From the NCBI GenBank assembly GCA_030268105.1, contig BSDZ01000016.1:3107501-3171500 (forward strand): a stretch of DNA of 64,000 nt, in the 5' to 3' direction. Position numbers and translations under genes: made by a program. Below are positions 52,717-63,668 of the stretch, one piece after another. The notes beneath the pieces were generated by a model, which made no database searches, was not told where the DNA came from, and saw only the letters and a list, made by a program, of their open reading frames with translations. How positions within the stretch are numbered: position 1 is the stretch's first letter; each line of letters starts with the position of its first letter. The DNA comes from Volvox africanus. Taxonomy: Eukaryota; Chlorophyta; Chlorophyceae; Chlamydomonadales; Volvocaceae.

Positions 52717-55700
52717 CTAAAGCCCCTGCTCTGTTCTTGCTGCTCCATGGTCGGTGATGTCAACCGGAACTGCACACCGCATTTGCGTGCCAACTATGGC
52801 TAGGATGGGATGTTGTGGTCCCACCTGATCCCAGCCGTAGTGAGGTATTCCCAACGCTGCAAAAGAATGCAAGCGTGCCCAAAAATCTGCAACTGTACGG
52901 GCCCGTGCACGGTCCAGGGGTGAGGCTGCTGTTTGTGTTGGAGTGTCCATTGCTGGCTGTGTCGTAGAGATGATTGGATGGGTGTTGGCATCTTCCTCTT
53001 CCTCTTGAGGGAACCCTCCTGAACGGTTGAAGAAGTCAGTAATAGCCCGTTGACGGGGTCCCTGCTCTGCTGTGTGGGTCTGTTGTTGCTGCTGCCGTCC
53101 GTGGGTAGAAGGCCCCTGTGGCCTGTGTTCCCTGGTTGCCGCCCGGAGACAGTGCCTGCCATATTCCATAGAAGATAAGGCTGCCAAAGCTATCACATCC
53201 CATGGGGCCTGCTCGCAACCGGGAGGTGCTTGGACAAGCCATAGCTGTTGCCTGGTCATGCCCCCTTCAATGGTGGCTGATGTCGGCAATGGCAGATGTC
53301 TGTCGATCTGTTCTCGCACCGCCTTGGCTATAGGGCACTCCCAGAAGTGGTGCAGGCGTGGGGAGCAAGGTTGATCAGTATCAGCTCCATAGCTGCCACA
53401 CCCACATGGTTTGATGGGCACCCTGGAAAGATGTGTGTTGCCAGGCATGGGTATCCCATCGACCACCAAACGCCACAGCGTCTCTTTGTTTTTATTTTCC
53501 CACCGAACTGCTGTCCACAGCCTGTCTAGGGTTGCCTGAAAGCGCTGGAGGTCAGTGACAGGACAGGGAGGAGTTGGTCCGTCTGTTGGCATCCCTTGCG
53601 CCTCCTGCACAAAAGCTGACAAGAGCTCCAATCGCTCCTCCGCTGTTGAAACCCCTTGCAGCTGAGTAGCTTGGCTTACCGTGAGGTTGTAGAGAGGCAC
53701 TATACCTGAGTCCCCTGGCAATCTCCATCCCAAACGCCTGACGATCATGGCCATCACTGTGGTGCGGTCTGGTGGTGCTGGCATCTGCTGCTGCATTCTG
53801 TCCTCTACCCTGTCCGGCTGTTGGGGTTGTAAGCGGTTGACTACCTCCCTTGCTGCTGCTATCCATGCCGGGCTGATATCGTTGCATAGAGCCGATAGAG
53901 CCATACGGGTAGACTCCTTGTCTCGCAGTTGGGTGGGGCTAGCTGAGGGGTCTAGAAACTGTTGGGTCCAGTCTAGCCAGGTCATGTACTGAGGGAGGGG
54001 CATTTGGTCATGCTCCAGCATGTCGTGTACCCTTACCAGGTCCCCAACTGTGAGCAGTTTTCTGCATGAAGCCATCAGTGGGTGACGGGTTTCCAGGCCT
54101 GGGCGGTGGTTGTTACCAGTGATACTTCCCCCATTGTCCGAATTGTTGGGCTGCAAAGGATTTCCCCAGAGAGCAGCCGCCCAGCACCAGTCTCCAGGGG
54201 TTAAAGGTGGGTTGCTGACATCTTCTAGTGGTGGGAGGTGCCCTAAGGCCCCTACAATTCGGCTGATATCCTCAGGCAAGGTCTCTCCACCCAGCCAGGG
54301 CCCAGTTGCCTGGGCAGTGGTAAGGGCCCAAGGTTTAAATTACCACTAGTAACTGGCTCTTCCTCTTCTTCAGCAACCGTATTCATCGCCGTGTCCATAA
54401 GCGTTACCCTCTCTCCCTCACTCCTGGCCATCAGGGCCCCTCGGATGAATCGCACTGCCCACATGGCTTGTCTTGCCCGAATGTGTTGCCTGAGGGGCAG
54501 TAGGCCAAAACCACCAGTTGATGGGTGTCCCACCAAGAGTCTGCTAGGTACTCCAGTGAAGCGCTGGCCCTGGTCTTCTGGGCCCTGTTTCCGATCTACA
54601 AGGCGAGCAGCTAAGCGTTCAATGTAGGTCAGAGTGGTATCTGGAGGTGGTCCACCATGCTCCATATGCCAAGTGACTGTTTGCAGGCAATAGCTTGAGA
54701 CTGCTGCAGCCCGACCAAAGGCAGAGAGCGGATAATGGGCTAGGCGTTGCATCCTCATGTAGGCCAGTGCTAGCATCTCAGGCCAGTCTGGTTGGGACGG
54801 CTGCACTTGGTTGTCCATTGGCAAGTTAAGGGCTGTCGCAGTGGTGACCACCTTCAGGCCATTTATTGTGCTTCCCTGACGGTGGTCGTCCACATCCCCT
54901 ATGGGTAGGAGTTCCATCTTATCCAGGTTCAGGCGTTGACCTGATGCCCGGGCAAACGTATCCATGGCTTCAAGGAAGGCTGGCACGGATTCCTCTCCTT
55001 CAAGGGCCACTTCTGCATCGTCAGCAAACTGACAGGCTGTGACCCTGTCTTCATCTGAAGGCAACACGCGGAGGCCTATCTCTTGGCTGTTTAGCCAGCT
55101 GAACAAGGCCTGGGCAACAAAGAGATACAGCAGGGGTGCTAGGGGGCAACCCTGTCTTACCCCTGCTTCCATTTTAACAAGCCTGGATTTGAAACCGTTC
55201 ATCATGGCTCTTGCCCGCGTGTTGCTAAGCAATATCCGGGTCCAACTGCAAAGCTGTGGGCCTGCTCCCATCGCCTCCATTGCCCCCATCAGGAAGTTGC
55301 GGTCCACTGTGTCATAAGCTTTCGCGAAGTCCAGGAAGGCCAGCAGACCTTGGCGGTTCAATTTCCGTAAGAGATGAGGCAGATGGCGTAGAAAGAGAAC
55401 ACTGGCCACAATGAGCCTCTTGGGCAGAAAAGCTGACTGCTCGGGGCTGATGATTCGTCCCAGGGCTGGCCCTAGGCCTTTCGCCAGCACCTTGGCCAGC
55501 AAGCGGTAGTCCGAGCAAAGCAGCGTGATAGGGCGGTAATTGCCAGGCTGTTTGGGGTCTCCCTTCTTGTAAAGCACCTTAATGATACCATCCAGAAAGC
55601 CTGTTGGCACCTGCCCTGTTTTGCCGATAGCCGTGAAGAGGGCTGCCATGGTATGGCCAATTTCTGGCCAGAACTTGCGGTACAGATCCGTTGGGATGCC

Positions 55701-56197
55701 ATCCCATCCGGGTGCTTTGCCTGGCTGGCTCTTCTTCAGTGCGAAACCCAGCTCAGACACAGCGATGGTCGGGGACCCAACCACTTCGTCAGCTTCCTCA
55801 GGGAGTCGGATGTTGGCTGCTGCTAACTGGGTTAGCACTGACTGGCGATCTTCAGGAGTGGTGAAGTCTGGGGCTCTGCATACCCCTGCCCAAAAGTCCG
55901 CTACCACCTGTGGTAGCTGTGCTGGATTTGTGACCAGTCGGCCTGAGTGTGCCTGGAGGGCCACTGGGGCTGTTTGCTGGTCCTGGATTTGGGTTTGCAG
56001 GAAGGTTGTCAGAGCTGGGCCAGGACGCTCTCCTGCGTGTAACCAGTGGACCCGGGTCTTTTTTGCTGCCCTGGCGTTGTCCTCAATATGCACCCTAGCC
56101 AGTCTTGCTTGGGCATCTATGAGCTGCTGTAGTAGGTGTGGTGAGTGCGGCCTAGCATCAAGGGCTTGTTGGGCCTGTTGGACCCCAAGGTAGGCCT
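52717..56197 (-). pseudogene. LINE B ORF2, C-terminal two thirds, frameshifted
   Basis: It is the equivalent of LINE A 45,125-48,668. From right to left it codes for linker, RT (FADDAEVAL kept), thumb region, zinc motif and C-tail. A 64 bp deletion between AGGTTTAAA and TTACCACTAG (about 54,338) shifts the frame, producing two overlapping open blocks (56,197-54,252 and 54,279-52,717). Element B cuts off the endonuclease end at 56,198. Confidence 0.88.
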
Positions 56198-57021
56198 TGT
56201 TGTACCTCTCGTTCACGTTTGCTCATAAGTATCTGCACGTCTGGAGACTTTCGACACCGATGCGCGAGCACTTGCAAGTACAGCAAGGCAAGCGAGAGCA
56301 AACAGAGACAGCGGAAGACTTCAAGATGAAGAGAGATATAACTTACAGTCTTACAGATCGGAATGATGCAATGAACGATATCGCCGTCAGCGCCGGAAGC
56401 AAGCAATCATCACGCGGCGGTGATAAGCGAAGTTCAGGCTTAGCTCGGGCTAAGTTGAAATGCATATAGCAATAATGATATAGAACACACGAGTGTTCTC
56501 CGGTATCGATTGTCTTATTTTGCTTAGCCGTCCTCGCATCTGTTATACTCGCAGCATCGCAATGCCGTACGATTCACATCAGGAGGCCGATCCTAGGTGT
56601 GACAACCCTACTGCGTCTAGGCGATGTCTATGCATAACAACGTATAAGCCTTTCCGGCATTCGCATGATGCAAGGGTCCGGATAACGATATCCGGTTGCA
56701 GGGCATGTATCGCGACGAGTGCGGCGCTCTCAACGTGTGCTGTAATGAAGTAATATTATATCAGATAATATTACTTATCGTTTCGTAGCACGAGCATAAT
56801 GCGCACTTCAATGCTTTGGGCTTTCATGCATGCTAGGCAGATTTGCCATGGTGCGATGTCGCGATGGGTAATGACAACATGCCAAATGCATATATAAATG
56901 TACACGAATACATTTATATCATGCAGATTCATTCATATGCAAAATGTTCATCACAATAGCACTTCGCCTTGTAGGATCACATCGACCTACGCATCGGCGG
57001 GAAACTAACCGTAGCACAACA
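56198..57021 (-). repeat. 3' LTR of element B
   Basis: An 824 bp LTR that reads TGTTGTGCTACGG...GGTACAACA on the minus strand. The G.C-type hairpin is at 56,678-56,695. Confidence 0.93.
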
Positions 57022-57080
57022 ATTATCCCCCCTCCCGTATGCAGCGTCCTTGCTGCATCATACAGCATCGACTGTAGGGG

Positions 57081-60000
57081 TCATTGGGCTTGCGTGGCAC
57101 GTTTGCGGGCTTCTTCGAGCAGGGGCTTCATGTCCTGTGAGAAGTTGCGTGCCGGTTCCCATGAGTTGTGCTCGTCAGTATACCCTGTCCACTTAACCAA
57201 GTACTCGTGTACTGTTCGCTTACGTCGGTGTCGGCCCACACGACGCGCGCGATAATCTAACACCCGCTCCACATCGTAAAACTTCTGTTTACCAGCGATC
57301 CAGGTCTCGGGAACTGGTTCGATCGCTGCGGGGGCGTTAGCAGGCTCAGGGACGGGTTCCGTACTACGATACGGACGAACAAGCGATACGTGAAACGTGG
57401 GGTGAATGGTCATATCAGTGGGCAATGCAAGCTCCACAGCCACATTCCCAACCATGCGCACGACAGGATACGGACCAATCCAGCGGGGTAAGAGTTTTCG
57501 GGATCCGTCGGCCAAGGAACGCAAGTTCTTGGTGCTTAGCAACACGAGTTGCCCTTCCGAAAACGTCACATCCTGCTTAGATTTGTTATAGTATTCCGTC
57601 GTTCGTTGCTGCGCCGCGTCCAAACACGACTTCGTGTCTGTGATTCGGGACATAAAAGACTTGGCAAAAAGTTTAGCAGCAGGCACGTTCACTTCCAACT
57701 CACGCCACACGGGTAGCGCGGGATGAAATCCGTAGTTAAGAAAGAACGGACTTTTGCCTGTGGAGCGGTTAACAGCGTTGTTAAGCGCGAATTCTGCCGC
57801 AGTCAAATACGTATCCCAAACGAGTGGTGTGCGACCAGCATAATTGCGCAACATATCACCCAACGTGCGGTTTGTGCGTTCGGTTTGACCATCAGTCTGC
57901 GGGTGATACGCCGTGCTCAGGTTGACGCGCATGCCAACTAGTTTGCAGAGCGCTTCCCAAAACTTAGACGTGAACTGTCCACCGCGGTCCGAGATCATAT
58001 TTTTGGGAATCCCGTGTAACCGAACCACATTATCGAAAAACAAACGTGTGGTTTGCTCAGCCGTGCAGGATGATGTGCATGGTGCTAGGTGAACCATCTT
58101 AGTCAGACGATCGACCATTACGAACACCGCATCATATCCCCCCTCAGTTTTGGGCAGCGCGACTACGAAGTCCATGGAAACACTTTCCCAAGGCGCATCC
58201 GGGACAGGCAACGGTTGCAACAACCCATGGCCCTTACCAGACAAAGCCTTATTGCGTTGGCACAGACTGCATGTCTGGACGAAGTTCGCCGCATCCTTAG
58301 CCAAACGAGGCCACCAAAAGGAACGTTGCACCAAGTCGATCAATCGCTTGCTACCAGGGTGTCCTGCTAACGGGTCGTCGTGGAACCGCGCAAGGATGTC
58401 GTAGCGTAGCACGTCGTCGTTCGGAACGACGATTTGCGTAGCTGCACCGTCCGTCCGTAGCCAAAGGCCATTCTGCTTGCGAAGGTTTTCTACATTAGCC
58501 GGGTCCGCGAACCAGGCGTCTGCGTTGTAGGCAACCTTCAACCGCTCCGCGAGGTCCGTCGCGATCGGTACCTCCTCGCTACGCGGCCGCACGACGGGCG
58601 CTGCCAAAATTGCAGCGTGTAGCGACGGATGTCGACTGAGAGCATCGGCAATATTCAATTTACCAGAAATGTACTCCCAGGTGCAGTCGAACCTAGCTAG
58701 GTATTCCATCCACCTAGCCTGACGGCGGTTCAATGTTGGAACGCTTTGCAAAAACGTTAGGGGCTTATGGTCAGTCTTTAAAGTAAACGGGCGTCCCTCG
58801 AGGTAACAGCGCCATTCCTTTAAAGCATGCAGCACGGCCAGAAGCTCCTGTTCCCCAGTGGTGTAGCGAATTTCCGCACCAGAAAACTTCTTACTCGTGA
58901 AGGCGATCGGTCGCCCTTCCTGTAACAATACAGCGCCGCTTCCAAATATTGAGGCATCAGACACTACCTCAACACGAAATGGCAACGAGTAATCAGGGAA
59001 TGCAAGGGTGACATCTTCGGCAACGATTCGTTTGAGCTCTTCGAATGCCTGCTGGCATTGCGACGTCCACGACTCGAGCGAAACGAAAACGCCTTTGCGA
59101 GTTAAGTTAGTAAGCGGGGCCGCAATGATGGAATATTTTTCAATGAACTTTCGGAAATAATTGGTCAAGCCAAGGAGCTTACGCAGCTCCGTGAGGTTCT
59201 GAGGCGCGGGCCAATCGCGAACCACGGCGACCTTCCGCGGGTCCATCTTCACACCGGTGGCCGACACAATGTGGCCCAAATATTCCACCTGAGGCTGCGC
59301 CCAAAAGCATTTGGCGCGTTTAGCAAACAATTGCTCCCGCCTCATAACGTCGAGCACGAGCCGCAGATGCTCCAAGTGCTCCTCGCGCGTCTTAGAATAT
59401 ACCAAGATGTCATCCAGGTAGCAAACAACGAACCTGTCGATAAACGGCCTAAACATTCGGTCCATAACCGCCTGAAACGTCGCAGGGGCATTAGTCAAAC
59501 CAAACGATAGGACTGTATACTCAAAGTGACCGAAGGGCGTCTGAAAAGCGGTTTTCGGGATATCAGAGGCAGCGATGCGAATCTGATTGTAGCCCTGTTG
59601 TAAGTCAATTGAGGAAAAATAAGCCGAGCCCTTCAGCTTATCCAACAGGTCGTCAACGCGTGGCAAAGGGTAGCGATTTTTCACCGTATTCGCATTCAAC
59701 CCCCGGTAATCGATGCACATGCGCAAGGTCCCATCCTTCTTACCGACAAACAAAATCGGTGCAGAATACGGGGATGTGCTGGGACGTATCATACCCTTCG
59801 CGAGTAAATCCGTCACCTGGTGCTTTACCTCATCCAGCTCCAATGGACTCAACCTGTACATTGGCCGGGCTGTAGGCTGCGCTCCAGGCATGAGAGGGAT
59901 TGTGTGATCAACAGGACGCATAGGTGGTAGGCCGGGGATATCTTTAAAGACGTCCTCATACTGCGACAGTAGGGCCTCAACCTCAGGATCCGCAGAAATC

Positions 60001-61142
60001 TGCGCGGTGGTGACACAACAGCTCACCCGCGGCCTTAAAAGCAGTCCGTGGGCACCCTTCCGTAACAAACGGACGGCCTCCTTACGCCCGACTAGCTCTG
60101 GTTCGATTCGCGCGGCCATTGCGGTCACAGCGAAATTAACCATAGGCACCGCCTCAGTTTTGCCCTCCTTTGGTGTGACATGTTCGAACGACAGGAAAGG
60201 TACCTTAATCGACAGAGTACCCTTGCACATATGCAGGGTTGCGGTCTCCATGTCGATGCGCGCGCGGTACTGTCGTAATGTCGACGACCCCATTATGTAC
60301 GGTGCAGTCTCTGCTAAGCCCTGCAGCACGTACGGCCGGGTCACAACACGCAAAGGGCCTATCGATAGGCTAAGGGTAATCCTGCCCACGATGGGATGCT
60401 TACCCCCGTCAGCAAGGGTAACCTGTGGACAATCAGACGACTCTGGGGACAACCCCAGCGCGTTCACCTCTGCGACAGAGATTAAGTCGTCGCTGGCACC
60501 GGTGTCAACAAGTGCCTTCAGAGTACGGCCATTCAAACCGATCTGAACCACAGGGACACGGTTATCTACGAGCGACTGCCCAGCAGACAACGTCAGTGCA
60601 CTTAAGGCGGGTCCGTAACCAACGGCACCCCCATCAGGAGCTTCGTACCAAACGTCAACCGAGTAGGATAGGCGTGGCCACAGAGCCAGCGTACCCTCCC
60701 GATCCACACCATTAAACAAAACGGTGCCCGGCTCGAACCGGTGGACATGCCGCATACCCCTTAACGATGCCTCTGCCTTGCGCCGACAGAAAGCGGGGAG
60801 TAAAACACATGCGGCAGTGCCTGGATATTGACGCCTACACCTCCTGTATATGGCCAACTGTTCTGACATCTCACGCAGAGACGAGGGGATGAACAAAACC
60901 ACGTGGTTAGACAGATCGATAGACGACAGGGGACGGCGAGGTGTAAACAAGTTACACAACGAATCGAAGCAGAGAAGTCCCGTGCGTCCGTCAAGCGTGA
61001 TGCGTCGCGCAATGACTCGCTCGATGTGTCCAAGTACACAAGGCAACAATGCCTTAACGGTTGGCCGTAAGGATGACCACCGACCACGCGTTAGTTCAGA
61101 AATCCCAGGTGGTGCCCCCTCCACAGGAACCCGGGCAAGCCC
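57081..61142 (-). CDS. pol: Element B Pol (PR-RT-RH-IN-chromodomain), in frame after TAG
   Basis: Numbers count from codon 61,124; the frame is open directly from the TAG at 61,145-61,143 (GLARVPVEGAPPG) and no Met occurs near the start. The unrecognised domain (1-190: SSIDLSNHVVLFIPSSL) is shared with element A. The protease has DTGA at 207-210, RT has YLDD at 569-572, and RNase H motifs follow. The integrase has an intact H2C2 zinc site (HDDPLAGHPG, CSLCQRNK) and DDE motifs (MDFVVAL, SDRGGQF, QTERTNR). The chromodomain (HEYLVKWTGYTDEHNSWEP) ends before TGA at 57,083-57,081. All catalytic residues I can see are present. Confidence 0.94.
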   Translation of the reverse strand, partial: GLARVPVEGAPPGISELTRGRWSSLRPTVKALLPCVLGHIERVIARRITLDGRTGLLCFDSLCNLFTPRRPLSSIDLSNHVVLFIPSSLREMSEQLAIYRRCRRQYPGTAACVLLPAFCRRKAEASLRGMRHVHRFEPGTVLFNGVDREGTLALWPRLSYSVDVWYEAPDGGAVGYGPALSALTLSAGQSLVDNRVPVVQIGLNGRTLKALVDTGASDDLISVAEVNALGLSPESSDCPQVTLADGGKHPIVGRITLSLSIGPLRVVTRPYVLQGLAETAPYIMGSSTLRQYRARIDMETATLHMCKGTLSIKVPFLSFEHVTPKEGKTEAVPMVNFAVTAMAARIEPELVGRKEAVRLLRKGAHGLLLRPRVSCCVTTAQISADPEVEALLSQYEDVFKDIPGLPPMRPVDHTIPLMPGAQPTARPMYRLSPLELDEVKHQVTDLLAKGMIRPSTSPYSAPILFVGKKDGTLRMCIDYRGLNANTVKNRYPLPRVDDLLDKLKGSAYFSSIDLQQGYNQIRIAASDIPKTAFQTPFGHFEYTVLSFGLTNAPATFQAVMDRMFRPFIDRFVVCYLDDILVYSKTREEHLEHLRLVLDVMRREQLFAKRAKCFWAQPQVEYLGHIVSATGVKMDPRKVAVVRDWPAPQNLTELRKLLGLTNYFRKFIEKYSIIAAPLTNLTRKGVFVSLESWTSQCQQAFEELKRIVAEDVTLAFPDYSLPFRVEVVSDASIFGSGAVLLQEGRPIAFTSKKFSGAEIRYTTGEQELLAVLHALKEWRCYLEGRPFTLKTDHKPLTFLQSVPTLNRRQARWMEYLARFDCTWEYISGKLNIADALSRHPSLHAAILAAPVVRPRSEEVPIATDLAERLKVAYNADAWFADPANVENLRKQNGLWLRTDGAATQIVVPNDDVLRYDILARFHDDPLAGHPGSKRLIDLVQRSFWWPRLAKDAANFVQTCSLCQRNKALSGKGHGLLQPLPVPDAPWESVSMDFVVALPKTEGGYDAVFVMVDRLTKMVHLAPCTSSCTAEQTTRLFFDNVVRLHGIPKNMISDRGGQFTSKFWEALCKLVGMRVNLSTAYHPQTDGQTERTNRTLGDMLRNYAGRTPLVWDTYLTAAEFALNNAVNRSTGKSPFFLNYGFHPALPVWRELEVNVPAAKLFAKSFMSRITDTKSCLDAAQQRTTEYYNKSKQDVTFSEGQLVLLSTKNLRSLADGSRKLLPRWIGPYPVVRMVGNVAVELALPTDMTIHPTFHVSLVRPYRSTEPVPEPANAPAAIEPVPETWIAGKQKFYDVERVLDYRARRVGRHRRKRTVHEYLVKWTGYTDEHNSWEPARNFSQDMKPLLEEARKRATQAQ

Positions 61143-62378
61143 CTATTTCGGCTGAGGTACAAACGGCGGCATTAGAGGGCAATCCTTCGTAGAATGGCTC
61201 TCCGCACACCGTAGACAAACGTTGGCCAATTTTCGACGCTCGAATTCGGAACGATTGCAATTCCATTTTGGCATAAATGTGTTGTCCGTACGAGTACGCT
61301 TCGCGTTGGGGTCGGAACGCTGTGCGGCTGCCGACGACGGCGCACCACCACGCTTCCTGTTCCTAGCTGGGTCCGAGCTCGGACCTGCTCCTCCTGTACC
61401 ACGGACACCCGAGCTAGCGCCCCCGCGCGCCTTGCGTTGCCCGTTGCTGCGTCACGTCGCGGCAGTAGGCGTGGGGCGGGTCGCGCCGAGGTCCTGGTCG
61501 AGAGCTACAGCTTCCCCAAGCGGATCCTGCACTTGCACGGCATTTGCACGAGGGGCAGACTTGACTTCTTCCTCGCCGGCAAGGAGTCGTATCTCCGCGC
61601 CCTTAGCAAAAGCGACCAACGCGTCATACAACTTGATCTGCTCTCCAACCAAGTCAGTGGCGCACCATTTAGCCAAAAGTTTCGTTAGGCCTCGCCTAAA
61701 CCAAAAGACACGCTCAGATTCGGTGAGGTCAGCAATGGGAGTCACAAGTGCTTCGAAGCGTGACTGGTACGCAGGTACATTTTCATCCCGACGCATGTGG
61801 TAGCTACCGGCTGCCAAAACGTTACGAGCTTCCACATCGCGTGCTTGAACCTCAGTAGCGAATCGTGCGAGCAAAGCGGCGACCAACTCGTCAAAAGTAT
61901 AGCTGCCCCGGGCGTTGGTCCAATTGCGATACCAGTCCTTCGCTGCGCCCTCGAGGGTGTTACCAACGAAGAGACACCTGATACCGTCATTATCGCCACC
62001 ATGAACAGCCTGGAGATACTTTTTAGCGTCACGCACGTACGCACGAGTTGCATCGGCTATGCTATGCCCTGGTGTCTTGTCGGTCAGCGAAATATTGAGC
62101 CTAGGAATGGGAATCGACAATCTCATCACCTCAGGGATGTCATCATGCCCTCGAGCTTGAGGTAATGGCAGAACCCTTGGTCCAGCAGTGTTGTCCATAT
62201 TCGTATTAACTGCTGAATGCGGCACAATTAAGTGAGCAGGGGTCTGAAGGAAAAGGGGCTCTTGAGTGGCTCGCGCGCCAACAGTCTCAAGACCTCTATC
62301 CGGTGCTCTAGCAGCTACAACAAAATCGGGTTGGCTAGCTAGGCTAGTGTGCGGCATATCGTCGTGTTCCGCGGACAT
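61143..62378 (-). pseudogene. gag: Element B Gag, interrupted by premature TGA
   Basis: It starts at ATG 62,378 (MSAEHDDMPHTSL). The capsid-type region includes KDWYRNWTNARGSYTFDELV and ENVPAYQSRFEALV. At 61,454-61,452 a TGA (context ACG TGA CGC, as expected from a CGA to TGA change) stops translation after 308 codons. The same frame then continues through an Arg-rich stretch (RKRGGAPSSAAAQ) and a zinc knuckle (61,217-61,179, C-x2-C-x3-H-x4-C, one residue shorter than usual) to the TAG at 61,145-61,143 before pol. This copy could make only truncated Gag unless TGA is also read through. Confidence 0.85.
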
Positions 62379-62777
62379 GGAGCACGAAACGATACCCTAG
62401 GTTTGCGTAATAGAAGCCGACTTCTATCGCAAAGGCAAGAGTACAAAACAATTCGGTGAGCCTACCGACAGTACTCTTGAGAAGATTCAGTAAACTCAGC
62501 AAGTACTTGCCCAGCTGAGTCCTGATCTCCGTAGTTTGGGCGATGAGAGTCGCCAACTGGTCCGGACGAAAGCCGGTCTCAGTCGCCGCGGCAAGCAATG
62601 CCGGTGCACTGAGATTACCTGCGACTCAGAGCATACACTTACACAACAAGTGCAGCAATCTAAGCAAAAGCAATTAAACAATTACAAACCGGAAGCGGCG
62701 GCGTCCAAAACGGCGCGGCCTAAGTCTTCGGCAAAAGTATCTAGCGGTCCTCGTGGTTCGTCGCTGGAACTCGCCAT
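62344..62777 (-). CDS. Element B leader ORF with intron, overlaps gag
   Basis: The ORF starts at ATG 62,777 (MASSSDEPRGPLDTF). A 71 nt candidate intron (62,689-62,619, GTTTGT..GTCGCAG) is in phase 1. The ORF continues NLSAPALLAAATETG and LKSTVGRLTELF to a TAG at 62,346-62,344, giving about 120 codons after splicing. It overlaps the gag ATG by 35 nt in the same relative frame as in element A. B1 keeps a homologous leader. Function unknown. Confidence 0.45.
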
Positions 62778-62844
62778 AGAAAGAACCTACTTCCAATTAG
62801 ACAAAGAGAGACAGTTACGCAACGAACCTGTCTCGATACCAAAT

Positions 62845-63668
62845 TGTTGTACCTCTCGTTCGCGTTTGCTCATAAGTATCTGCACGTCTGGAGACTTTCG
62901 ACACCGATGCGCGAGCACTTGCAAGTACAGCAAGGCAAGCGAGAGCAAACAGAGACAGCGGAAGACTTCAAGACGAAGAGAGATATAACTTACAGTCTTA
63001 CAGATCGGAATGATGCAATGAACGATATCGCCGTCAGCGCCGGAAGCAAGCAATCATCACGCGGCGGTGATAAGCGAAGTTCAGGCTTAGCTCGGGCTAA
63101 GTTGAAATGCGTATAGCAATAATGATATAGAACACACGAGTGTTCTCCGGTATCGAATGTCTTATTTTGCTTAGCCGTCCTCGCATCTGTTATACTCGCA
63201 GCATCGCAATGCCGTACGATTCACATCAGGAGGCCGATCCTAGATGTGACAACCCTACTGCGTCTAGGCGATGTCTACGCATAACAACGTATAAGCCTTT
63301 CCGGCATTCGCATGATGCAAGGGTCCGGATAACGATATCCGGTTGCAGGGCATGTATCGCGACGAGTGCGGCGCTCTCAACGTGTGCTGTAATGAAGTAA
63401 TATTATATCAGATAATATTACTTATCGTTTTGTAGCACGAGCATAATGCGCACTTCAATGCTTCGGGCTTTCATGCATGCTAGGCAGATTTGCCATGGTG
63501 CGATGTCGCGATGGGTAATGACAACATGCCAAATGCATGTATAAATGTACACGAATACATTTATATCATGCAGATTCATTCATATGCAATGTGTTCGTCA
63601 CAATAGCACTTCGCCTTGTAGGATCGCATCGACCTACGCATCGGCGGGAAACTAACCGTAGCACAACG
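62845..63668 (-). repeat. 5' LTR of element B
   Basis: An 824 bp LTR. Its outermost base (63,668) is G where A is expected, so the end reads CACAACG. It is otherwise very close to the 3' LTR. Hairpin at 63,325-63,342. Confidence 0.92.

Larger units (their letters stand above)
56198..63668 (-). mobile_element. Element B: young Ty3/gypsy chromovirus inserted in LINE B
   Basis: A 7.47 kb element with 824 bp LTRs (5' LTR 63,668-62,845; 3' LTR 57,021-56,198) that differ at roughly a dozen positions. The order is PBS-like TGGTATCGAGAC (62,841-62,830), leader ORF, gag, TAG, pol with chromodomain and a polypurine tract (GGGAGGGGGGATAA, 57,037-57,024). The target duplication is imperfect: GGCCT on the left, GGGCT or GGCTC on the right depending on where the last LTR base is placed. 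One premature TGA in gag is the only lesion found. Confidence 0.94.

Noticed and set aside
54252..56216. Intact 654-residue RT protein with start at 56,216
   Set aside because: The first residues come from the element B LTR and the last from a frameshift; it is a LINE B fragment.
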